Shown here: piece by piece, positions 21,538-31,430 of the stretch | How positions within the stretch are numbered: position 1 is the first letter of the stretch | Layout of the letters: each line of letters opens with the position of its first letter | Assembly: GCA_032433765.1 (NCBI GenBank) | Contig: JAVIAB010000160.1 | Coordinates: 33,495,702-33,559,701 of the forward strand | Source: Megaustenia siamemsis | Lineage: Eukaryota > Mollusca > Gastropoda > Stylommatophora > Ariophantidae | Direction of reading: 5' to 3' | Length of the DNA stretch: 64,000 nt | Notes under the pieces: generated by a model | What the model saw: the letters and a program-made list of their open reading frames with translations, nothing else | Told to the model about the DNA's origin: nothing | Database searches by the model: none | Translations under genes and position numbers: made by a program

Positions 21538-21923
21538 GATAAATGTTATTGTTCCACGTTATCACCTCTGAATGAACGGAAATGGAACACACAATTTCTC
21601 GTGTTTTTTACAAGTGTCTAATTGTGTCAAAAAACCACGGTGAAAGCGTGCAAACACGTCAATTTTACCGTGTATGGATTTTTACTCGCTATTTTTAACT
21701 TAAAATACTGTAAACATTAAGTTTTGACTACATCAATGGGTCGTTATAAATTTATATAAATCAAATAAGCAACAATAATAACCAAATGTTTTTTTTAATG
21801 AAATTAATTCCCTGTTGGGTTCTAATCATTATAACTTTACATGCAAATTTTGAACAACTTACAACAAGCGGTTAAAAAGCTATCGATTTTAGAAGTTGGG
21901 CACGAGTTATGAAACAAGCTATA

Positions 21924-22145
21924 GTTCAGACAGTTTGAGCAGCTCAAGAACGACACCTGATATAAACCACGACACCTTTTATGTATCGGTGAAAAGAGAA
22001 AAGAAGAAGATGGATAGATGCAGTGAGAGAAACATGTAACAACAAAGGACAAATCACTAATTCAGATAGTTAGAGCAGCTCAAGAACGACAAATAATATA
22101 AACCACGACACCTTTTAGGTACCAGTGAAAAGAGAAAAGAAGAAG
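21924..22145 (+). mobile_element. LINE-G 3' end, present twice in tandem
   Basis: 21939-22006 and 22066-22140 are near-identical (GAGCAGCTCAAGAACGACA ... ACCACGACACCTTTTA ... GTGAAAAGAGAAAAGAAGAA). The second is preceded by an AGATGGATAGATGCAGTGAGA block, i.e. a second copy of the LINE-G terminus. It serves as the empty-site comparison for the transposon. Confidence 0.8.
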
Positions 22146-22282
22146 TAGATCTATTTCTCTGACTGGAAAGGTGGCTTCTTTTAGAGCCAAGATGTCCACA
22201 ATTTTTTTTACTTCACCCAGAAGTTGATGCTTGTAATCCACGAAACTTGTTGCTGATTAACTTGGGATAAATTATTTGTTTC

Positions 22283-23646
22283 TAGCCCTTTGTGAACTAA
22301 CTGTTGTAAGCTCGTTGTGAACTAACTGTTGTAAGCTCTTTGTGAACTAACTGTTGTAAGCTCTTTGTGAACTAACTGTTGTAAGCTCTTTGTGAACTAA
22401 CTGTTGTAAGCTCTTTGTGAACTAACTATTGTAAGCTCATTGTGAACTAACTGTTGTAAGCTCTTTGTGAACTAACTGTTGCAAGCTTGTTGTGAACTAA
22501 CTGTTGTTAGCTCGTTGTGAACTAAATGTTGCTAGCACATTGTGAGCTAAATATTGCTAGCTCGTTGTGAGCTAAATGTTGCTCGCTCGTTGTGAGCTAA
22601 ATGTTGCTAGCTCGTTGTGAACTAAATATTACTAGCTTCTTTGTGAACTAACTGTTGGTAGCTTTTTGTGAGCTTAATGTTACTAGCTCGTTGTGAACTA
22701 ACTGCTCCTAGCTCGTTGTGAACTAAATGTTGCTATCTCGTTGTGAACTAACTGCTCCTAGCTCGTTGTGAACTAAATGTTGCTAGCTCGTTGTGAACTA
22801 AATGTTGCTGGCTCGTTGTAAGCTAAATGTTGCTAGCTCGTTGTGAGCTAAATATTGCTAGCTCGTTGTGAACTAAATATTGCTAGCTCATTGTTAACTA
22901 ACTGTTGCTAGCACATTGTGAGCTAAATATTGCTAGCTCTTTGTTAACTAAATGTTGCTAGCTCGTTGTGAGCTAAATGTTGCTAGCTCGTTGTGAACTA
23001 AATGTTGCTAGCTCGTTGTGAGCTAAATGTTGCTAGCTCGTTGTGAACTAAATATTACTAGCTTCTTTGTGAACTAACTGTTGGTAGCTTTTTGTGAGCC
23101 TAATGTTACTAGCTCGTTGTGAACTAACTGCTCCTAGCTCGTTGTGAACTAAATGTTGCTATCTCGTTGTGAACTAACTGCTCCTAGCTCGCTGTGAACT
23201 AAATGTTGCTAGCTCGTTGTGAACTAAATGTTGCTGGCTCGTTGTAAGCTAAATGTTGCTAGCTCGTTGTGAGCTAAATATTGCTAGCTCGTTGTAACTA
23301 AATATTGCTAGCTCATTGTTAACTAACTGTTGCTAGCACATTGTGAGCTAAATATTGCTAGCTCTTTGTTAACTAAATGTTGCTAGCTCGTTGTGAGCTA
23401 AATGTTGTTAGCTCGTTGTGAACTAAATGTTCCTAGCTCGTTGTGAGCTAAATGTTGCTAGCTCGTTGTGAACTAAATATTACTAGCTTCTTTGTGAACT
23501 AACTGTTGGTAGCTTTTTGTGAACTAAATATTGCTAGCTCATTGTTAACTAACTGTTGCTAGCTCATTGTTAACTAACTGTTGCTAGCTCATTGTTAACT
23601 AACTGTTGCTAGCTCATTGTTAACTAACTGTTGCTAGCTCATTGTT
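22283..23646. repeat. 25-bp satellite, about 55 copies, with 17-unit higher-order repeat
   Basis: Unit variants of GTTGCTAGCTCGTTGTGAAC plus TAAAT. The marker block ACTAAATATTACTAGCTTCT occurs at 22621, 23047 and 23472, spaced 426 and 425 bases (17 units), so a 17-mer block was duplicated as a whole. No coding potential. Confidence 0.95.
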
Positions 23647-23811
23647 CTAAAAAAAAGTGAGATAACAACGAAACAGGATAGAATATAAATGGATGAAGCA
23701 AGTATAATGATATTCAAAACTATACAGAGACTTGAGACAGATTAAGAGGGAACCAGTAGATGCAGGGGTAAGTTTTTTTCCCCCTAAAACAAGGAGACCG
23801 AGGATCACTCA

Positions 23812-23862
23812 GAGAGATAGAGAGAGAGCGAGAGAGAGATAGAGAGAGTGAGAGAGAGAGAG
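23812..23862. repeat. (GA)n-rich microsatellite
   Basis: Imperfect GAGAGA run, about 50 bases. Confidence 0.9.
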
Positions 23863-23879
23863 AGCCTTCGACAGAAACG

Positions 23880-24243
23880 AATATACCGGATAAATAGAAA
23901 CGAAGGCGCCAGAGCTGGAAGTTGTCAGCGACCCACAGCTGATGGCTTTGTCAGGATCGGTGAACCAAAACCATTTAGACCCTGCTCCACCTCTCCGTGG
24001 TGCCTCTAGTAACAGACTAACCTGTCTAGTCTGACCAAGCGAGTAGGAATCAAGAGGGAGGACAACCCGGTACTCAAAAATGTCATGCTGAAGTCGGATG
24101 TGTTGGGCCGAAAAGCGCAAATATCACAGTTATACTGCAAACCACAACACAACGACGCAGACACACCCACTTAACGTCCTTTTAAGGGCGGATGATGAAG
24201 AGGTGTACTCCTTTAGTCATTGGGCGAACGCAAGCAAGCAAGC
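23880..24243 (+). mobile_element. SINE-E copy 2
   Basis: Full match to the reverse complement of 6290-6610, ending GGGCGAACGCAAGCAAGCAAGC. Class uncertain. Confidence 0.75.
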
Positions 24244-24531
24244 ACCGGATAAATATTTTATTTGAAGGCGACTGACAGCAACACAGCTGAATCTGTCAGC
24301 AACTTATCGATGATAGATAGCAACAGGATTGTTGGATAAGAAACATCCATTTCTTACTCCACTTTTTCGTGGTGCCCCTAGAAACATACTAGCAGTCTAG
24401 TCTGACCAAGCGAGTAGGGATCGAAGGCAAGACAACCCGGTACTCAAATACACCGTGCTGAAGTAAATGTGCTGGGTTGAAAGACGTATATATCACAATT
24501 CTAGCACTGTAAACCACTGTCAGAGCATATC
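24244..24531 (+). mobile_element. SINE-E copy 3, 5' part, split by LINE-C
   Basis: A diverged copy directly after copy 2 (CCACTTTTTCGTGGTGCCCC, CAAGCGAGTAGGGATCGAAG, GACAACCCGGTACTCAAATA). It continues at 25181-25262 (CCCACTTAACGTCCTTTTAT ... CATCGGGTGAATG) after the LINE-C insertion. Confidence 0.75.
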
Positions 24532-25170
24532 ATCATCATCATTGAGTGCCCTCTCCGCATCGAAGGTTGGCTACCATGGAGCGCCATTCCACTCTGTCTC
24601 ATGCTTTGATGGTGCAGATTGCCATAGGCTGACTTGTCCATCTTTTGATGTTACTCGTCCATGTTAGTCTTGGTCTGCCTCTGCCTCTTTTACCTTGCAT
24701 TTTCCCTTCTAATATTACTTTTATTAGACTGTTTTCTTTTAGCATGACCAAAAAATTTCATTTGTCTTGCTCTAATTGTGTTTAGTAGTTCTTTTTTTCA
24801 TTTTTAGTTGTTTTAAAACTTCTTCGTTTGTTTTCTTTTCTTTCCATCCAATTCTACATATTCTTCTATAAATCCACATTTCAAAGGCTTCAATTTTCTG
24901 TTCTGTTTTCTGGTCTAATGTCCATGTTTCTGCACCATACAGGAATATTGAGAAGATGTAACATTTTGCTATTCTTAGTTTCAGCCCTGGTGTTATTTGT
25001 TTTGTTGTTAGTATATTTTACATGGCATTGAAATTACTTTTTGCCATTCCTATTCTTTTATTTATTTCAGTTGTACATTTTCCATCACTGGTTATAGTAT
25101 GTCCCAGGTAGTTGTAGCTCTGGACTGTCTCTAGATGTATTCCTTCAACTGTGATATTTAATTGTAGGTT
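24532..25170 (-). mobile_element. LINE-C 3' fragment inserted in SINE-E
   Basis: Minus strand; its (CATCAT) 3' end is at 24532 and it is 5'-truncated near the LETVQSYNYLGHTITSDGKC block. Flanked by CAGAGCATAT (24522-24531) and CAGTGCATAT (25171-25180), a 10-bp duplication with one mismatch. Confidence 0.88.
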
Positions 25171-25180
25171 CAGTGCATAT

Positions 25181-25262
25181 AGGCCCACTTAACGTCCTTT
25201 TATGTGCGAATGACGGAAGTGGGCAATTTCTTTATTAGCCATCGGGTGAATGTCAGAAAGAA
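25181..25262 (+). mobile_element. SINE-E copy 3, 3' part
   Basis: Resumes the SINE-E sequence after the LINE-C insertion; see 24244-24531. The next 140 bases are not recognised. Confidence 0.7.
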
Positions 25263-25501
25263 AATGTTTTTTTTTCGAGACGTAATGCAGCAGACAACAG
25301 TCTTGAGGTAGACAAATAAGATGTAGTATCGACACTTTTATCTGGGTCGAGTGACGTATATAACGTGAGAGACTCCAGTGACAACATTATTAGGTGAGAA
25401 TAACTGTTTTGAATTATACTGGAGTTTGTCTTCTCTCAGTTTATCTACTTATTAGTGATGATACAGTCTTAATCGCTAAGAGTGAAAATGAGTTACAGAA
25501 A

Positions 25502-25926
25502 GGTGAACTTCCGGTATATGGTGGATAGGCGGCGGGGCAAATTTTAAGGCTATGCATGAAAAGTGTTCCTTGTTGCAGTTTCCTCATATTCCAAGTCCGG
25601 CTTGTTGCAGGAGCTACTGAGTTACGTGCTCTGTGCACACCGTGAGCTGTGTGTCTCATCCATTTTGATCATGTTCCAATATTCCAATTATTTATGATGA
25701 ATGATGATATCGTATGACAGGGAACAGTTGGTTGTGTTCACTGTCTGCACGGTTTCGCCTTATGTCTTTTGGCGTGTGCTGAGACTGCTACGATGTGGAC
25801 TACAGTTACCTTTCTTTATTTGGGAGATGAGATATTCAGATGATTACGCTGGCACGGGCGGTTGAGCCATTATGGATTTTAATCCGTTTGCAGTGATACC
25901 GGGGCCTTCCATAACCAAATAACCAA
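25502..25926 (-). mobile_element. Repeat X inserted in LINE-A, 14-bp target duplication
   Basis: Flanked by exact ATGAGTTACAGAAA at 25488-25501 and 25927-25940. Its reverse complement matches 58000-58350 (ATTAAAATCCATAAT.GCTC, CAACCGCCCGTGCCAG, CACGCCAAAAGACATA, ATACGATATCATCATTCATC, GGAATATGAGGAAACTGCAA). Class unknown: a non-autonomous element or a LINE piece. Confidence 0.8.
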
Positions 25927-26477
25927 ATGAGTTACAGAAAATGTTAGACATTAGGGTGAAGAAAATCAAAAATAAAGGACTTAGCCATTAATAGTAACAA
26001 AGACAGAAGTAATGGTTACTAAGAAAGAAATGGACTTCACCGCAGTGCATGATAAAGACAAGTGGAACAATATTAAAACTGGTAAATGAATTTAAATATC
26101 TGGGAACAATGTTAACCTCAGATGGTAGATGTACAATGGAGGTGAGATGCAGAATGACTCAGGCGAAATCAGCTTTCCAAAAATTGAGAAAGATACTATG
26201 CAATCCATTTTTGACAATAGAAGCAAGAAAAATAGTTCTTAAATGTTCTGTTGAGCCAGTCTTAACATATAGGTGTGAATCATGGACAATAGGACAACAG
26301 ACAAGAAAATCACTGGAGGCTGTAGAAATGTGGTTTTACAGAATAATGTTGAGAATACCATGGACAGCTGAGAAGAGTAATGAAAGCGTTCTGAAAGAGG
26401 CCAAAGCAAAGGGAGGGCAAATTTCCAGTATTAAAAATAAATAATCATCATTTTTTGGCCATATAATGAGAAGGGAA

Positions 26478-27019
26478 ATAAATGTGAGATGCAGAATGGC
26501 ACAGGCAAACGCAACTTTCCAAAAAATTAGGAAGATACTCTGCAATCTATTTTTGACAATAGAAACAAGAAAAATAGTTCTCAAATGTTATGTAGAACCA
26601 GTTTTAATATATGGATGTGAATCATAGACAATAGGACAACAGACAAGAAAATCACTGGAGTCTGTAGAAATATGGTTTTACAGAAGAATGTTGACAGTAC
26701 CATGACCAGCTAAGAAAGTTAATGAAAATATTCTGAAAGAGGCCAAAGCAAAAAGAGAACTAATTTCCAATGTTAGGAAGAAACAATCATCATTTTTGAC
26801 CATGTAATGAGAATAGAACAACTGGAATATATTTTAACAACTGGGAAAATTGAGGGACGAAGAGATAGAGGGAATCAAAGAGAAAAAGATACCAAACAGC
26901 TTAAGAGAATGGCTTGGCAGAAGGTAAACAACAGAAATGATAAATAACTGTCGAGATCGAAAGTTGTGGAGAGACATGATCACCTACGCCAGCAGGCTTG
27001 GTACTTAATGATGATGATG
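26478..27019 (+). mobile_element. LINE-A inserted in LINE-A, 13-bp target duplication
   Basis: Begins at the NVRCRMAQANATFQK block and ends GGTACTTAATGATGATGATG. Flanked by exact AATGAGAAGGGAA at 26465-26477 and 27020-27032. Joining the host across it restores the MRRE|HLEY order, so this is a self-nested insertion. Confidence 0.9.
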
Positions 27020-27212
27020 AATGAGAAGGGAACATCTGGAATATATTGTGACAACTGGGAAAGTTGAGGGACGAAGAGATAGAGGAAAACAAAGAGAAAA
27101 GATACCAAAACAGCTTAAGAGAATGGCTTGGCAGAAGGTCAACAACAGAAATGATGTGGAGAGACATGATTACCTAGGCCAGCAGGCATGGTACTTGATA
27201 ATGATGATGATG

Positions 27213-27480
27213 ACTTGTTAATGTTTCTGTCAACTATGACGGTAAACCATGCAGAGCCTCCCACTGCAACAGATAGCCCTATCGGACAGGTAGCTTGTAG
27301 TTCACGTTGTTGCTGAACTTTGGAACTTGCACGCAGCAGCTGAAAACGATCATTCTATTTTTCCTTCACGATTTCTGTTTTTGGTGTTTTCTTGACTGCA
27401 CCTTTATTGAAACGAAGACAAGAGGTCGAGTTACAAGCCCTGACCGACCAGCTTCTGGGTTCATCTAATCAATAAATATT
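27213..27480. other. No feature recognised
   Basis: Unique-looking intergenic sequence. Confidence 0.4.
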
Positions 27481-27489
27481 CTCTTTTCT

Positions 27490-27840
27490 TCTTTCACTTG
27501 TTAAGTGGGCGTGGATGTATTAAGGCGCTATTTTACGGCAAAGCCGCGTTATCTGCCGCCTTTCAGACCCGAAACATCCGTCATCGATATTGATAAATTT
27601 GGTTAATTTCTTTCTCTGACAAAGACCAATATAGGACTACTCTCATCGGCTTTAAACTGTAAAGGGTTCTTTAACGTGCGCGAGTGCACACGAGATCTCC
27701 TGCTTTTCGCCGTTTCCCAAGAGGGCTAGACATGGGATCTCACTCCCCAAACTCAAAGGGAGAGTATTGTCACGAAGAAAGCACGGACTCGATTTTTTTT
27801 TTAAAACCTGGATAGCACAAACAATTGGCGAGCCATTTCT
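27490..27840 (-). mobile_element. SINE-like element with conserved core
   Basis: On the minus strand it contains GTGTGCACTCGCGCACGTTA then AAGAACCC, a core shared with SINE-D at about 51918-51945. Further 3' is a GATGACGGATGTTTCGGGTC plus GCGGCTTTGCC tail similar to 54560-54610 and 29150-29215. No clear tRNA head. Confidence 0.6.
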
Positions 27841-27884
27841 TCTCAAAGAAGGGCATTAGAATGTCATGTTGTGGTTATAAAAAA

Positions 27885-28135
27885 AAAAATGACACACACT
27901 GCGGAAGCCATCTGAGAGTATTACACAACAGGCCCTTTTTTGGAATCCCCAGGGGAAAAGACAAAGAGGAAGACCAAGGAATTCTTGGAGAAGATAGATA
28001 GAAGCAGAGATGAAGATGATGGAGAAGACATGGAATGATCTTAAAAGAATGTGAAGAAACAGAACGACTTGGAAAGTGTTTATTGAATGCCTATGCTCCA
28101 CAGGGAGCTGAAAGGTAGAAGAAGAAGAAGAAAGA
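27885..28135 (+). mobile_element. LINE-E 3' fragment with (AAG)n tail
   Basis: Matches 15650-15885 (CACACTGCGGAAGCCA, ACACAACAGGCCCTTTT, GGAATTCTTGG, TGCTCCA) and ends GGTAGAAGAAGAAGAA. Several frameshifts. Confidence 0.8.
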
Positions 28136-28189
28136 ATAGACTAAAGATATTTGAGAATTTGAAATAGAAATAATAACAAAACTCTTGAA

Positions 28190-28330
28190 TGATAGAAGAT
28201 ATATGCCGGATTATTTACTAGAGTGTATATTCCTCTACCGAAGAACACTGGTGCTATAGACTGCGATGATTATCGTAGCTTTGAAACATGATCACCTACG
28301 CCAGCAAGAACAATATTCGATGATAATGAC
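28190..28330 (+). mobile_element. Internally deleted LINE fragment
   Basis: Opens with an RT N-terminal motif (YMPDYLLECIFLY then KNTGAIDCDDYRSF) and jumps within about 20 bases to a LINE-A 3' end (ATGATCACCTACGCCAGCA...GATGATAATGA). The whole RT core is missing. Confidence 0.65.
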
Positions 28331-28655
28331 GTTATAGCATCCATGCCTTTTTGTGTTAACACTTCAATGTTCGAGACACTTTCACAATTGTAAACATTTA
28401 GCAACAGCGAAGGGAAATAAATTAGAACAGTATGCAACATTACTTTAGCGGTTCTTTCCCCTACATAAATAGTTCCGGCCCGATAAACCAACCACCTAAA
28501 CGTCATTTTATTTTTGTGGTTGATGTCTTTTGTTCACAGCTTTTTGTTATCATTTCTAAGTTTGAATTTTAGTTACAATCTTAGAAATTTGTCAGCTTTT
28601 ATGAAAGAGGAAGTCCTGAGACCTGATACATGTTACTCATTTACACAAAATGTTG
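28331..28655. other. No feature recognised
   Basis: Unique-looking sequence; no repeat or coding match seen. Confidence 0.4.
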
Positions 28656-28992
28656 CTTCTTTTTTTCTTTTTCCGTTCGCCAGCTTTCACCTCTGATGGA
28701 GTCCCTAGAGTCTAGAAACTGAATTGTGCGTGTTAATCCGCTTGTCCCTGGCAGCCGTGCGCACAGGGGTCCATCGCCGCATATGTAAATAACTCTGACT
28801 TCGTAGGTACTTATATTTTTTTGTTTCCGTCCATGAGTAATTGACTTTTCAAGCCGTGCTTCTCTATTGAGACCAGGGGTGGTTGTAGAGAGAACTCACA
28901 AATAAGCATTCCAACTGGAGAAGTCAGAATTTGAACTCACAACCTCTCTGTATCGAGGCCGACGTCCCTCCTCGAGACCACCAATCCCCCAG
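28656..28992 (-). mobile_element. SINE-B copy 1 (tRNA-derived)
   Basis: On the minus strand: an A-box-like TGGTCTCGAGG, a B-box-like GAGTTCAAATTC, the body (GGTGGT, GAGTAATTGAC, GGCAGCCGTGCGCACAGGGG) and an end near GCTGGCGAACGG plus A-rich tail. About 330 bp. Confidence 0.8.
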
Positions 28993-29149
28993 TAAAAAAA
29001 AAAAAAGGAAAGTAAAAGTGAAAAAAATCCAGCGAAAAAGAAGAGGTCCCGTGCGCACTTGGTCACGTTTATGAACTCTGTAGTTTGAATTCGAAAAGAG
29101 CAGGCTAGAAATGTGTGCTGTCCTGTCAAAACTTGTTAAGCAAAATGAC

Positions 29150-29225
29150 CTATGCCGAAGACGGATATATCGGGACGAAAGGTGCAAATATCGCGGTTTT
29201 GTCGTTGCTGAGAAGAAAAAAAAAA
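29150..29225 (+). mobile_element. SINE 3' tail fragment
   Basis: GACGGATATATCGGGACGAA then AGGTGCAAATATCGCGGTTT and an A-run; similar to the tail regions at 54560-54610 and 24095-24135. Short and uncertain. Confidence 0.4.
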
Positions 29226-29307
29226 CCACAGTACGTCCATACGCCTCGGTTTCTGTTTGGAAAAAATCATGTCTTTGCTGAATTCGCCCTTAGCTGACAT
29301 CCTAGGA

Positions 29308-30020
29308 CAGCGGTCGTCAAACTTTTTGAGTCAACGGGGTCCTAACCACAATCTCCGCGGCAGCACCTTATATGAAACAACGCTAAAAAAAATACAACAT
29401 ATTTTAAGAGCATTTAAACGGCATTTAAAACATGTTATACTGATTGAGGAGGTAAATAAACTAACGTTTTGGGTATAAATTCAATAGATCAGTGTCATTT
29501 TCGTAATTGAAACAAATAAATAACTGAATCAACTTACACTGTGATATATTTGTATCCTGTAACAAATTCAAAAGGAAAAATGAGCTTGTTTCATCCTCAT
29601 AATGTCTTCAAATCTGGGCCTAAATGCTGTTCCAATCTCTCTCTGAGCGTCCTGTGTGATCTGTATTTGGTTTTGATGGCTGCCAATGCTGAAAACCCGG
29701 TCTCGCATAAGTTGGTAGTCGCTGACAACCCGGTCTCACATAAGTTGGTAGTCGCTGACAACCCGGTCTCACATAAGTTGGTAGTCGCTGACAACCCGGT
29801 CTCACATAAGTTGGTAGTCGCTGACAACCCGGTCTCACATAAGTTGGTAGTCGCTGACAACCCGGTCTCACATAAGTTGGTAGTCGCTGACAACCCGGTC
29901 TCACATAAGTTGGTAGTCGCTGACAACCCGGTCTCACATAAGTTGGTAGTCGCAGAAGGAATTAAAACTTGTAGATCCTTCTTGCCTACTTCTGTGTATT
30001 CTTGTTTGACAAAGCTCCAA
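29308..30020 (-). mobile_element. hAT transposon 3' end with C-terminal transposase fragment
   Basis: Minus-strand open sequence SFVKQEYTEVGKKDLQVLIP, then SATTNLCETG and FSALAAIKTKYRS, the C-terminal dimerisation region of hAT (Charlie/ZBED5-like) transposases. The + end at 29308 reads CAGCGGTCGTCAAACTTTTT, a hAT-type terminal repeat, preceded by TCCTAGGA, a candidate 8-bp target duplication whose partner I did not find. The N-terminal 500 or so residues are absent. The coding region is expanded by a 33-bp tandem repeat (29688-29952). Confidence 0.8.
29688..29952. repeat. 33-bp in-frame minisatellite inside the hAT transposase
   Basis: Eight copies of GACAACCCGGTCTCACATAA plus GTTGGTAGTCGCT. 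On the minus strand each unit encodes NLCETGLSATT (11 residues), the conserved LCETGFSA motif of the hAT C-terminus; only the last copy keeps the native Phe and the following AIKTKYRS. The other strand is also open (DNPVSHKLVVA). Confidence 0.95.
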
Positions 30021-30059
30021 TGACAAGAAGGAAAGAGAGATCTTGTGCGACATAGAGAA

Positions 30060-30178
30060 ATAATATTAGAGAGCTTAACATTGTGGTAGAACAGAGGGGA
30101 AGTTGATGAGTTGCATTGTGGGTAGAAGTTTGTGGAGAAACATCCCTTACGCCGGGCATGGCACTTTATGATGATGAT
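30060..30178 (+). mobile_element. LINE-B 3' end, decayed
   Basis: TTGCATTGTGGGTAGAAGTT (CIVGRSLWR), CATCCCTTACGCCGGGCATGG, then TTATGATGATGATG. Confidence 0.6.
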
Positions 30179-30179
30179 G

Positions 30180-30545
30180 TCCGCGGAGGCCGTAACAGGC
30201 GTTAGCGGATCACCTAAGCTGCAGGGAACACAGTTTGATGATCACTGTCCTCCGACACATCGATTTATCGCTCCATATAAAGTGCCTATTGTTATTATTA
30301 ATGATTTGAAAGTAATAATTAATTAAACTGTCTCACTCTGCAAATATGTTTCAACCGTGTGGAGAATTTATACACTCCTGCTGCAAGATTTCTAGGACTA
30401 ACTAAATTGCCAATTGGAAACTAAAACAAGCAGCTGTTAATTACGTTGCAACTACTGGTAAACCAATGGGCAACATATAAGTTAATAACGACAGCTAAAA
30501 TATGCACATAGCTAAATGTTTGTAACAAAACTTTTAAAACCTTCT
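30180..30545. other. No gene; a possible hAT-type terminus just after it
   Basis: Nothing recognised here. At about 30549 CAGTGACCTTCAACG resembles a hAT end but has no partner. Confidence 0.35.
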
Positions 30546-30634
30546 AAAGCAGTGACCTTCAACGTTATTATGCCCAGCGTCCACTTTTGTAACTTTACCG
30601 TGGATAAATTTTCTCTACCGCCCACGAAACTCTA

Positions 30635-31430
30635 AACTGACTTGAGTTGACTTGACTTGACTTGACTTGACTTGACTTGACTTAATCCCCTTGTTAGCCG
30701 TGAGCTATGAGCTCTTTACAGCTTAATGCCTCTCGCATGAAGGCGCAGGTCCTTCTCAGTTGTACAGCTGCAGAGTACAGTGTGCTATTGATGGATGGAA
30801 GTAGTGGGAGTAACATGCTCCGTCGGTTTTGTAAATGGGGACAGTGTAGTAGCAGGTGATCTACTGTCTCAGATTGTTGACGGCAGTGTCTGCACATTGG
30901 ATCATGTTGTGTTTTTATTCTGCTCAGGTGTTGATTGGTAGTAGCATGGCCTGTTCTCAGCTGGAATATCAGGCTTTGGTCCCTTCGCCTCAGCTCCCGC
31001 ACAGGGTCGAGGGGGTCTGGTTTTGTTTTTTTTATCTGTAGAGTAGGCATCCAGTCTTTGCTGAAACCCACATATTCAACCATTCCTCGTGATAGTTGTT
31101 TCTGAAAATTTGCTTGCATGTTTTGAGGCTAACTTGAACAGGAAGCTGTGGTAGAGATGCTCCCAGTTTAGCCAGCATATCCGCTCTCTCATTTCCCGCA
31201 ATGCCGATGTGACCAGGAATCCATTGTAGGGTTACAGCCACGCCATAGGTAGTGGAAAGTTGGTTTGATAAAGATCTTATATTGGAAACCTCCGATGTTA
31301 GTCCGCTTTGAATTGCTTCGAGTGCTGATTTAGAATCCGAGAAAATATAAATATCTTCCGGTGCGATGATGTCACATTCGAAGTCTAACTCTAAACTGAA
31401 GAAACTTCTATAATTGAAGAAATACAAATC
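30635..31430 (-). mobile_element. LINE-J 3' part: RNase H domain and zinc-binding C-terminus
   Basis: The minus-strand frame 31427-31032 carries an RNase H domain: YIFSDSKSALEAIQS and LQWIPGHIGIAGNERADMLA. After a frameshift near 31060-31119, the frame down to 30694 gives QLRTGHATTNQHLSRI, CRHCRQQSETVDHLLLHCP and a stop. A (AAGTC)n tail follows (30635-30684 on the + strand as TTGAC repeats). Jockey/CR1-like 3' organisation; pseudogene. Confidence 0.85.

Larger units (their letters stand above)
19809..21921 (-). mobile_element. TA-flanked DNA transposon (IS630-Tc1-mariner type, DD83E)
   Basis: A 2,113-bp element with about 30-bp terminal inverted repeats (19809-19838 and 21892-21921; 26 of 30 positions match; ends TAGCT..GTTTCA and CGTGCCCAACTTC). 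It has a TA target duplication at 19807-19808 and 21922-21923. It is inserted in LINE-G; the neighbouring LINE-G copy at 22045-22075 shows the empty-site order, which confirms both borders. It carries one transposase gene on the minus strand, broken by a frameshift. Confidence 0.93.
25400..27212 (+). mobile_element. LINE-A with two nested insertions
   Basis: Host LINE-A in three pieces: 25400-25501, 25927-26477 and 27020-27212. The first piece encodes SDDTVLIAKSENELQK, the YADD-type RT motif C. The second gives NEFKYLGTMLTSDGRCTMEV, CSVEPVLTYRCESWTIGQQT and RIPWTAEKSNESVLKEAKAK. The third gives RREHLEYIVTTGKVEGRRDR, KRMAWQKVNNRND and a CTTGATAATGATGATGATG tail. Stops and frameshifts are present. 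Confidence 0.85.

Noticed and set aside
30549..30600. Second terminus of the hAT element
   Set aside because: CAGTGACCTTCAACG has the orientation of a left end, not the partner of the terminus at 29308, and no duplication matches.
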